64,000 nt of DNA from the NCBI GenBank assembly GCA_011033025.1, contig WFMF01000084.1, forward strand, positions 248,001 through 312,000, given 5' to 3'. Of this stretch, positions 34,301-45,067 are shown in pieces. Position 1 is the first letter of the stretch. The number at the start of each line of letters is the position of its first letter. The position numbers were made by a program, and so were the translations under genes. The stretch is from Beroe forskalii. Taxonomy: Eukaryota; Ctenophora; Nuda; Beroida; Beroidae. The notes beneath the pieces are model-generated. The model was not told the DNA's origin, ran no database searches, and worked only from the letters and a program-made list of their open reading frames with translations.

Positions 34301-37300
34301 TCCATTCTTTCGCCCGTAATCGAACTTTCCTTTCATTTAAGCATTTAATGGGCATGCAAGCATTTCCCTTTCGTAAAATTCACAACCGTATCGCACCCCG
34401 GTGAAACTAAAATCTTAAGTCTCATGGGAGCTGAGAGGTTCAAAGATATTGGCAGTCTTTTGAGCTTTTGGATCTGTGTACTCATGGTTCATATGAACGC
34501 CTAATAATCTTCTTATCAGGGCTAATGCCGGTCTTACAGTCACCTTGAAGAACTCCATCAATAATATCATTAGATGTAGTTCTTTGAGAACACCTGCTCA
34601 ACTTCTAAACATAGTTTACACTGGTGTCTCCCCAAAACAATGAAATCTCTGCTTGTGACCGCGCGTGGGACAAAATTCGAAAAACATCTTTTTTAACTAG
34701 CAGATTTTGTCCTCAGCGCTGATGTAACCATGACTTTTTAGCAGTGAGTGTGTTGCGCGTTAGCGCGCGCATCGCCCGTTCGCGGTTTTGTCAAGTTTAA
34801 GTTGCACGCCGCGTACAAAAACGAAAACTTATCCACATGATTCATGAATTGGTCATTCATCATAGAGAATGGCTCAAACACATAAGCCTCTAATTTGTTC
34901 CGATTTACTCAAACATTTAAATGTAACTCGATACGGCTGAGAGTTGAATTGATCGAATTTTCAATTTTCCCATTTCCAGAATCACCGAAATGACATTTTC
35001 ATTGTGCCCGGGCAATTACTGCAACGACACCTCGTCATTAAAAACACCATCTTTATATCAATCTGGGGCACGCTGTCTGGAAAAGATGGATTCGTGTGTA
35101 GTCGCTTCACCTTGTGCTGTTTCAGGTAGAGGCCTCCCTCTGGATCTTGCCCAGTTTCTAGCTCCGAAATTTGACGAAGATTCAGAAGATTTCAAGCTAC
35201 AGAAAGTTGTACGACACAACATCTTCATTAAAACGCTGCCTTGTAAGTTTTGTTCATTTCCATTAAAACGTCTTCACTCTTAATTGTAGTAGTTTAATCT
35301 TTCTACAGTTAGACTTTAGAGTGTGTCAAATGACTGTCTCACATCGTCTTACAAAAAACTGAAACTCTCTCTCTTTCCTCTTCGTCTATTTGGTACCCAA
35401 CAGTACGCATTCTCATTTCTCAACTGTCACTCACTGTACAAATTTGCTATGCTATGATAAAAATAGGCTGCCGCGGCCCGCCATTGATTTGCCTTAATTA
35501 AATTTTAATAAATTTAATACCGGTGATTCACCTTGGACTGTCAGGATTTCAATTCACTTCATGTGTTTTTTCAACGGTACGTCTATTCCTCATACCGATT
35601 GTTAACAAATTTTATTCTATATTTGAGTTTGCAGATAGTCTCCAAATTCAATTATCATGAGTACTTGGTTACGATTTAATAAAACTATAACGTCCAACTC
35701 ATTTTCCTAAAAATGCTAACTCTTATGAATATTCGCAAAAATTCCAGACTACAAAATATTCATGTCATGACCGTCTATCAAAATTATCATATCGCAAATA
35801 AATAAAATGCGCTGATATTAATGGCCTTCTGCTAAAAAAAATTAACCGTTCGACATCGCCAATTAGACATTTTCAGCTATGAAAATGAGATCACTTTCAT
35901 TCGCCTATTATTTCTGAAATACTACGAAAAAAACGAACATATGCGTCCAGATGCAATGAAACATGTGCCCCCATTATCCAACCTGACCACCCTAAAATGA
36001 GAACCAGATAAGGTCTACCCGTCTTAGATTTCTCTACATTTGTTATTTAACACACGCACGGGAAATTTGAAATTTGTATCATATGATTTAACATCTTTTT
36101 ATCAGTGATAAATTGCTTATCATGTAGTTAATTAATAATGTGCTTGAAATACAAGTATATTCTAGTTTCATTTAGAGCGTAATTCACTATTATCAATTTG
36201 TATCAAACGACTACTCATTTATCTCGACGATTTTGAAGCATGTATTTAAGTTGTTTTGTAACTGCGCTTTTTACGGGAACCATTCAACGACCACTTTTCA
36301 TGTTACAGATAATATATGGTAATTGGTATGCATAATATGTATCCCATCGTAAGTATATCAGTAATGGGGCACGTGTTGTAGTGGTATTTTCTAAGTCTTC
36401 TCGTGACGTATATCTTCACGTTATCTCGCGTACCTAGGAGGAGGACATTAAATTGTAGATGAAGAACATCCACTGTCGTACTATGCTACATATGAGTTCT
36501 TTCTTACTTTTTACCAAAAAGATATAAGTACTTACGTACTTTCTTTTCTGTTTTAAGTTGTTTCAATGTTTTGAAAATTGAGTCGCACATTGAAAATATT
36601 TGGCAGTGATTAATATCTTCCAAGATAGGGGGCATCGCAATATTCCTGAACATAAATCGGTATCTATTTGTTATTAATTTTGATGTCCTGGTTAATTTCA
36701 TCTCACTCTCTACCACTAAAGTTTAGATCCACCTCTTCTCATTAGTCTGCCAGATCATCTTTTTTCTCTGGTGATCAAATCAAAGTTTCCCAAACAATTA
36801 TATTCTAATTAATTTGAGATCGTTTTTTGGCCTCTAATGGGAACAAAGTTTCCTGAATCACATTTCTTGTTTGGTATCTCAACTTCTACACAACCATCTA
36901 CAATTCTAGATTTGATCTCTACTGTGATCTATCTCCTTCCAATAGCCACTATGTGGCAGTCTCCATTATGTGCCACCTTACAGCGCAATAAAGAAAAAGG
37001 TGCTTTTTATGTTGTCATTACCACAGTTTGGAATGATGAATTATTAACGTCGGTCTGTCTATTGTACTCCTATATATCTGACTAATGTATGGTTCTGTTT
37101 TCCTGAACTTTCCTGGACTGCGCTGTGTGAGATGCAGCCGATGGACACAGTAACACTCGTCATTGGTTTTTCTCCGAGATATAAACATTGCAAGATGACC
37201 TCCTTATACGTTACGTTGCCTTCTTTCAGGGATGGAGAGCATTGCAAGATGAGTTTTTTAAACGTTATTGTCTCCTTTCACGCTATTCTCTCCTTTTCAG

Positions 37301-40300
37301 AGCCTGATTCAGACCACTGATTTGTATCCCTGCGGATTTATTGTCTTTGTTGGAAAGTGATGCATTTATTCTCCCCCGATTGCTATTAGCCTCGGAATAA
37401 TTAAGGGTTAATCAACTATCCTATAGGAACGAGGTTTATCAAGGTCTTGTTTTTCCAATGGATGCAGTAAGAATGAAGTGCTAATCGGGTAGTGACTTGC
37501 TCGCGCTGAAATGCCATATATACTTAATATTATTTTATCATAACTGAATCTCCTATTGTCAAAATATAATGTACTTTTCATCCCTTTGAACATTGCTTTG
37601 CCGACAGTTTTCCGATTGGTCTACCAAGACCTTGAAAGGAGGAGAAAAGTTAATTCTTGTCCGCCCTTATTCACAACTCAGTTAGCGACTATGCTATAGT
37701 CATGATAGTTTGTGTCTTTTTATAAGACCAAGTTATTGACCTGTTCTACATTATATAGCTATAAACAAACCACACGTTCTTAGTTGTGTAGGTACTTACT
37801 GTGTATTATTTATGTGTTATTATCTTTATCAAGCTGTGTATTTAAGTGTATATTTTCAACCTCATATTTATTTATTCCCACATGAGTCTTATGAAAGTAC
37901 GAAATGTTTCTGTTTCTATGATCAGGAATTCTTTTGTCCATGAAACTCGTTATCTTGTAATTCCGATGAAATGGCTAGAGTCACATACACCATTTAGGCA
38001 TATTTATCTCGCAATTTTGAACATTCCTGTCGCTAAATATATTTGTTAAATTGTCTATATTATCTCCACAAGTTTCGCACATTATTATCAGTCTACGTTT
38101 CCTCTCATCTTCTTCATCACTGAGGTTTCCGCATTTTGATACATATTTGTTGTACTATAGATCACTGGTGTGAAACCTTTGGCGTGTGTAAATTTGAGAT
38201 TGTTGCCACTCCTCTGCAACTCTTCCGCCCTGAATACAAGTCAAATTGTTCATTAATTTGTAGTTGGTTATTTAATGATAGTTTACTGCATCGTTTAGTG
38301 GATCTTCAAGGGGCTTCTTGCAGAGGAGAGAGTGCATAAGAGGATTTTGTCGGGTTTTGACAAAATTGTTCAATTATATGTCTAAACTTGGGTGCTGGGG
38401 TCTCTTGCACCACTTATAAGGACGACTCATTAGGCATGTTTGGTTTTGATCTGCTGGTTTAGTGAAAATAAACCTACCGAACGTTTAGTGAAAATAAACC
38501 TACCGAACGTTTAGTGAAAATAAACCTCCTGAGAAGGGTAGTAGCTTGTGGGTAAACTGAAGCTTGGGGGTCAACTGTAGTTCGGGGGTAGCCACGCCGT
38601 ATGATGGTATGTACCGTGATATAATGGCTGCTTAAATATGTAATGAGTACACTATACATCCAATAACATAATAGTAAAGTATTAAGTAATCAGTACCGTT
38701 AGAGCTTGGAGTCTGTGGAGTCACATATGTTCATCAATGTATACCACCCTGGGCTGATTCCCGTTTTATCTTTATTATTTTGTGTATTTCTGGCGTCATT
38801 TCGGTCGCTGTCTCGTTCTTATAAGCCGAGGACGCTATATTCGCAATTGAGAGTGGCGTCATTATCTGAACTTGAAGAAGTGAATTGATGACGTCACACC
38901 GCCTATTCCGTCGTCAGCCTGCCTTGTCGGAGCCCGTGTGTCTCTAAAAACCCTCATTTGATCCTGGTCTTTTCGTGATGTATTTTGTACGTTGAATCGG
39001 TATTAAAGCTCGGAAGATGGTATTGGCTCGTTTATGCCATTTTTATTTGCCGTCACGCCGACAACAATTCTCGGTTTAAATACCTGCCATTTACCATGAA
39101 ATTTTGTATTTATTGTGTTTTTTGAATATGTTCATCTCTCTGTATAACTACGATCTCTAGACATCCCCTCGTTTTCTCTTTAATTTCTCTCTAAAACTTC
39201 CTTTTTATCTCCATGTTAGCTCACTATCAATATCATTTTGGCTAACCCCCTTTAAAACCCCTCTACCTTTAATCCCTATTTGTTTATCAAATTTTGAATC
39301 TACATTATACACGTCCTATCTAGGCACCACGAGACCAGCCCGTATCGATGAGAAGCCCGGACTAGACTACCTCTTCCTCACGGAGGAAGACTTCGCTGAC
39401 ATGGACGCCAAAGGTACGTGCTATCTTGGATATCTAAGATATGGACGCTAAAGGTACGTGCTATCTTAGATATCTAAAATATGGACGCTAAAGGTACGTA
39501 TGTAATCTTAAATCTTCTTCAAATAAATCTTAGATATCGGCAAACCACTGTACAGAAGTGATACAATCTGATCAATCCATGTCCCTACCCATTCTTAGAT
39601 ATTCATCAAATGTATTTTCACCACCCTCCAGAAATGAGGATTATTCATTGTTTTTCAAATTATTTCAACAGTTTAGAAGCTGTGCGATGGATTCTTACTT
39701 CTTAGGTTTGTAGGTAAAAGGAGGGTTCTTCCTGGATGTGATGAGGTGTTATCGAGGAAGATTTCCATATCTGTTCACTGTGCAGTGTAATTGATCGCTT
39801 TGAATAGTTCCCACCACCATCATTCATGAAGCGCTTTTAAAGCCTCAAGTTATGCGAACATCAGTCGCATATAAACTGATAAGCGTCATAAGATGCAAAT
39901 ATTTCAATCTTTTAGTAGTTAGAAGTTTCCTGAACTTCTTGAAAACCTCCAGGCGCTTAGCACAAGTTTCCCACATTCACTATATTCGATAATACCCTTC
40001 ACTATTCGATAATAACGTCGACACGTTATATACACACCATGTGTTGCAATTACTACTGGTGTTGAAAAGGCTGGAATCTATATCAGATGTGCCTATAATA
40101 TGTAATGTATGTTTTTAGGAGACACATTTTTTGAAATTCTACATAATATGATAATTTAAATATATTTATTATGCCTTCAATAGTTTTACAGTAATTCTCA
40201 TAAATGGTTTTAGTAATTCTCATCATTTTGATATTTTTCTCATCTTAGAGTGAATTGAGTTTTCTCAGTAAAGTTTTTGCAAGATGTAACCATTTATAGT

Positions 40301-41934
40301 CCCTAGCCCAGTTTTTCATTCATGTTTAAATCTTTTGAACCAAATGTTGAGGCTAGCTAATGGTGACCTTACCAGAAATAAATTTTAGGACTTTTCCTGC
40401 CTGATTAGAATCTATTGACGTGTTTGTTTTAGCGTTTGTTTATTCATGCCTTTATAGTTTATCATATTTGGCATGTCTATCTGTCATTTTTGTCTGTGAT
40501 TTTTCTATATACATCTCCTATTTTCGGTCTGATTTTGTTATTGTCTAGTGTCTACATAGTATGTATTGTCCTCCTGTCTGAATTTGACATGTCTGCGATT
40601 GTCTACCTGTCTGGTTTTGAGGACCTGTCTGCATTTACCTGTCTGTATATTTACCTGTCTGTATCTACCTGTCTGCATATTTACCTGTCTGTATCTACCT
40701 GTCTGCATCTACCTGTCTGCATCTGACAACCTGTGTGCCACCATAGGGCTGCTGTTGGAGAAAGGAACGTTCGAGGGATACATGTACGGCACTCCCTCGA
40801 CCTGACCCCCACGACCCTAACTCGTAAGTAAGGGCAAGTAGGCCGATTTTGGTTTACCATACCCATTTTTGGTTTTCAAGACTCATCCGGGGTTGCAATG
40901 TCTATTTTTGGGTTGTAATGCCCAATTTTGGGTTACAATTTCTAATCATACGATTTCTGGAGTTTCAAACAGCATGTCTAGATCAGTAATTAAATTCATT
41001 GGGATGATTGAAATGAACTTTCTATGGTAAAATTTTGATGATGTTTCAGTAAAACAGCAGTTTTGAGGTTTGTATTTTGTATGTGTCTTTCACTAAACCG
41101 TTTTCTGGTCAAACGAGAGAGCCAATTACCTCCTAACTTTATTAGAATTCATTTCAGGAGTATGTCATAACATGATTTGGCAAACTTTCGTCTTATCAAT
41201 TAGCCACCTCATTGGATCATATGACAAATTCTGCTGTGCAATAACAATGGGGTTTAGGCTGGCTCGATGCCATGAAACGTTTTGTATAGACCTCTCATAT
41301 ATTGGTGTTTGGGAACTGAAGTCTGTTATCAGAAAACATTGGAGACTGCTGTATTCTTACTGAAGTAATCGAATTCTGGAAGTGTCATCCCTCACCCTTT
41401 TTTCCCATATGAAAACCCACCTAAGCCCCCCTGCAGGCATGGGACTGGGGTAGTTAAGCAGCTAGGACAGCTGTTAAACCCCCCCTGCACCCCGAACCCC
41501 TACCCTCATTCAATAATAGACCCACTTAACCCCTACGCTCATATCTGTCAATAACCCCTCCCTAACCCCCTCCCTAACCCCCTCCCTGCAGGCATGGGAC
41601 TGGGGGAGGTAAGCAGCTGGGACCCCGGCAGTTGGGCAAACTCCCCCCGGGGTGGGAAGTAGCTTACACTCAGTACGGCCAGAAATACTTCATCAAGTAA
41701 GTTATGAACACTGCCTAACTTAAATTGGTCTTATTTACGAAACAAAAAAAACTGAGGTTGATTGAAGCAATGGATAATGGATTGTCAGTTGTCCGTTTAC
41801 CTTTTAGTGCCGAAATGATTCCTAAATATTAATCTCTAAATCATTTTTCAGTCACAACGAAGGAACCACGACATGGTCAGACCCCAGACTGGTGGCTCTT
41901 CAGTATCACAGCGCTAAAACCAGCAAATATGGAG
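31305..41934 (+). CDS. MAGI: MAGI scaffold protein, 5' half (PDZ0, guanylate kinase, WW1)
   Basis: MAGI proteins are multi-PDZ scaffolds at cell junctions. Exons: 31305-31407 (start; DWELSVKTVKLSRSGDGSF, ISIEGGSDNG), 33430-33609 (rest of PDZ0: GDIILQVNGDAVGG), 35126-35242 (GRGLPLDLAQFL...VVRHNIFIKTLP), 39324-39413 (CTTRPARIDEKPGLDYLFL, guanylate kinase start), 40747-40823 (LLLEKGTFEGYMYGTP), 41632-41696 and 41852-41934 (one WW domain split by an intron: LPPGWEVAYTQYGQKYFI + NHNEGTTTWSDPRL). The order PDZ-GK-WW is unique to MAGI. Phases agree except in two places. The first intron has no in-phase GT donor (see findings). Exon 40747-40823 reads into TGA after GTPST, with a PRPDPHDPNS continuation in the next frame. 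A 17-nt candidate microexon (41592-41608) would add MGLGE before LGKLPPGW. The second WW domain and later PDZ domains were not found and probably lie beyond the window. Confidence 0.85.
31427..32583. repeat. Duplicated block with TACAAGTATACATTG repeats, first MAGI intron
   Basis: A 16-bp unit of the TACAAGTATACATTG type is repeated about four times at 31427-31483 and again at about 32030-32060. A flanking block (CTACCTGATGCAGCCAAGCGTC ... TTTCGTAGTTTTCTACGGAAG) occurs at about 31640-31790 and again at 32410-32560. A poly-C run followed by AATATT occurs in both halves (about 31948, 32570). The whole reads as a diverged tandem duplication of about 780 bp. Confidence 0.75.
31820..31926. repeat. 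30-bp imperfect inverted repeat
   Basis: The arm at 31820-31849 (CTCCTACGTGCG...ATGCGCGG) and the arm at 31897-31926 (CCGCGCATGAAA...CATAGGAG) are reverse complements at 26 of 30 positions, around a 47-base loop. A small foldback inside the first MAGI intron. Confidence 0.75.
38457..38530. repeat. 26-bp tandem repeat x3
   Basis: GTTTAGTGAAAATAAACCTA plus CCGAAC is repeated at 38457, 38483 and 38509 (the last partial) in a MAGI intron. Confidence 0.85.
39401..39500 (+). repeat. Triplicated 5' splice site, 40-bp period
   Basis: The end of MAGI exon 39324-39413 with its donor (ATGGACGCCAAAG|GTACGTG) is repeated at exact 40-bp steps: 39401, 39441, 39481. All three keep AAAG|GTACGT. Using the second or third adds 40 or 80 nt and brings an in-frame TAA, so only the first gives full-length protein. 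Confidence 0.85.
40600..40738. repeat. ACCTGTCTGCATCT minisatellite
   Basis: Units of about 16-18 bp (ACCTGTCTGTATCT/ACCTGTCTGCATATTT) run up to the acceptor of MAGI exon 40747. Their T- and C-rich strand may serve as its pyrimidine tract. Confidence 0.8.
41431..41630 (+). repeat. Duplicated candidate microexon segment
   Basis: CCTGCAGGCATGGGACTGGGG occurs at about 41431 and again at about 41585. In the second copy it reads CTGCAG|GCATGGGACTGGGGGAG|GTAAGC, a possible 17-nt exon (41592-41608) whose end phase fits the next WW exon. In the first copy the donor is TAGTTAAG and cannot work. Confidence 0.5.
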
Positions 41935-44256
41935 GTAAGTGTCGCATTATTTCATGAATTTTCGTATCTTTCTTTTGATTTCGTTTTGGCTGATATTTGG
42001 CCTGTTTCTTTAGTACTCTGGGTAGGTTTCCGCCCCACATAAGCATAAAATATTCCTCCCTCGCGTTGTAGGGTAGTCCTGACACGCGACGCGCGAGCTC
42101 CAACCAAATTCTGCCAAACGCCACGAGCTCGCACATGACAGCTACGCTTTGCGTCATTATGACGGCTGGCAATGACTGCTTTACGACGTCTAACACGTCT
42201 ATTTTTCGTGCTAGTGTGATTTCTGATGGTGGCCTCTGATCACGTGTCCTGAGTTTCGAATGATAGTCCGTCACGTGACCTTAAACTTCGTCAAATCGTG
42301 TTTGCAATGATGAATTGCGGTTAATATATATAATGCGTATGCAGCCCCTTGTCGAAGTATTCGCTGAGAATTTATACTGTTCCTCAGATCGAATATATGA
42401 TAATTTATGTGTTATATTATTCAAAACTAGGAACTTGAATATTTGTAAGTTTGTAGGCGTTCGTCGTGTAAATATTTTACAGATTTACAGTACCGTTATT
42501 GATTGAATATATAGAGGAATATCTATCTTTAGCCAAGATTCATATCGTGATCTTGTTTGATTTTTATGAGATTGTATAGTTTGCTGGATTTTATGATTGG
42601 AGGGCCGAGCGAAGCCATGGCATTTTTGTTACGACCACAAAATGATTTTGGATGGATACAATTGCAAAACTGCGCTTCTTATGCCGTTTTAAGTAGGAAT
42701 AAAAAATGTTTCTTCGCATTAATTATTTTTCTTCCACTGCTTACATGAGTAACTAATGTCTGAATGTACTCTTATGAAATTATTGTTGTGTCGCAATTCT
42801 TCTCGAGCAAACTTCAGTTATAACATCCTTCAATCAAAGTCAAAGGATTGACTTTCTATGGACAAATTTGTAAAAATTGTGCGTCATCTAACTTGCAACA
42901 TATGCAACGAGGAGCCACTTCCTTTTTCAGTCTTGCTACATGCTACATGATTGTTTCTAAGGATTCATGACTCGTGCTTTGGCTAAAAAAGTATTTCGTA
43001 GGGCGTAAAAATCTAATAAAATGTGCCTTTTAAAATGGAAATATTTGTGCGTCCGCGCGGCTTCGTTTGAATTTTTCACAATTCGTGTTTAATTGCAACA
43101 TTTTCAATTTCAGTACGCCTGTTTCATACACCATTCCCCATCCGCCGGAGTTTTCCTTTTGTTGGTTGTATGCTGACGACTGAGAAATATGCTTCGTATT
43201 TTGTCGTACATTCAACAATTATCTCTATAATTTAAGTGCAGAATCTGAATTTTACTCTTCAGTTTGAACATTGAAACATCTCGGGTCTTACCAAGATCGA
43301 GGAAATTATGTATCTGAACCCATAGGTTTTTTCCTCGCGAGTTTTAATTCGAGAAGTTGACTACGAGTTAAGCAAAATGTCATTATATAAGACTGTACGA
43401 AAGTTCTAGCAAATTCCAACCGGTAAGTAAACTACTGAAGGAAGGTTCATTAACCACAGGTCATACGGTATGTATGTGTTTAAAAACCACATCCTGGGCT
43501 CTAATCCCATTAGATTATGTTGATGACATATAGACAACCATGAGCCTAGAAGTCTCTTGATTCCCTGAAATCATCTGTCGGTACAATCACAACACTAACC
43601 AATGAGAGCTCTGGAATGTTAATCACGTGGTCTAACCAACCAATCCTAACTACGATAACCACGACACGTGACATTTCTTACCGTATGTATTGTGTGCGAA
43701 TGCGGATTTTCATTCGCCATTCCGCACATGGACTTTATATTCGCCATGTGCTCGTATAACCACTAAATTACAAGGGTCCGCATTATTTGTACTATGTGTA
43801 TACATTATGTTTCCTAGGATGATTTCCAGAGATACACGGCATTGTATGTTGTAGTATTTTTATTTGAGGCGCGCGCACGAAAGTTAGGCGTTTTAACGTC
43901 ATCAATTGGAATTTCAACTTCTGATAATGACGTCTGCAGCATTCGCCTTTTGTTCGCACACAGCCTATGGGTTTGCTGCGAGATTGCGTCTAATTTCTTG
44001 CTTCCCCGAATCAGTATATCCATTGTATCATAATACTTCATACATCTGGTGCATTGGATTTGGATTACCGAGCTGAACTCTGTTGTTCTCGAACTACAAA
44101 TTCAAGAACTGAATTCCATACCGTGCAGTTATAATTTACAGTTCCAAGTTTTATTATTTCTGCAGAGAAAAGTTCTGCATTCTGTCAACATTCCGGTGTA
44201 TATCCCTTGCACCGGTCTGCAAGTTGCTATAAACGGAACATGACCTAACCTATATA
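41935..44256. other. MAGI intron or downstream region, nothing recognised
   Basis: No exon with recognisable homology was seen. A 122-residue open frame on the minus strand (41906-42274) has no support. Confidence 0.5.
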
Positions 44257-45067
44257 GGGGAAATCACGGTCAAATGGGAAATTTGGTTAAATGGGAAATC
44301 GAAGAAGGGCACTATTTCAGCATATTTCAACCCCATTTTATCATTAAGATTTCCCTTAGGACCCATTTTAGAAAGAAATAAATGGATTCACTTTATTTGG
44401 ATTTAAGATATTTTTGATGTTTTCAAAAAAATGCATCAAATTAAAATATTTTTGAATCAACCACTGAAAAAAACTGTCTATAAATTTGTTTCAGTGCATC
44501 AGTTCAGTTCATTCTATGGTTATTCGTGTTCTGGAGTATCTACTCTCTATGTATACTACCCTGTCTTGTACCTGGAGTAATTATAATGCGAAATTTTTTG
44601 AGTTTTTCCTCCAGTCATCATTTAAAATGGGATTTTGGTCAAATGGGATTTTGGTCAAATGGGATTACATTTTACTGTATATTTGTATATTTGGTCAAAT
44701 GGGATACCAGAAAATAATGGATGCAATAGCATCAATATCCTACAGTTTGATACAATCAAACCATATTATCCCTAGAGTTTACATCTTTCTGAAGAACATA
44801 TAAATACGGAAATCAAGATGTATAGCTTTTTGTCTGATTAGGGCACACTATCCCATTTGACCATACATTCCCATTTGACCAAATTTTGGGGTCAAAATTG
44901 ATTCGTCTACAACCACAAAAGAAACCACTATGAGCGATTAAACCACTGATTATATGATCAAGACAACTATAATAAGTAACTTTATTGGACTATTTGAGTA
45001 TAAAAGCTTAAGATTCAATTTAAATTTTTTACTTAGCCAAGGTATCCCATTTGACAGTGACTTCCCC
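44257..45067. mobile_element. TIR element with TA target site (MITE-like)
   Basis: The ends are inverted repeats: GGGGAAATCACGGTCAAATG... at 44257 and ...CATTTGACAGTGACTTCCCC ending at 45067. They match at 21 of 23 positions and are flanked by TA on both sides. Inside, TGGTCAAATGGGA recurs in the left and middle part and its complement TCCCATTTGACCA in the right part, at least seven copies in all. No transposase frame is present. TA duplication and terminal GGGG suggest a non-autonomous Tc1/mariner-type or related DNA transposon. Confidence 0.75.

Noticed and set aside
41906-42274. 122-residue minus-strand open frame
   Set aside because: No recognisable domain, overlaps the end of a MAGI WW exon in antisense, and no splice or signal evidence.
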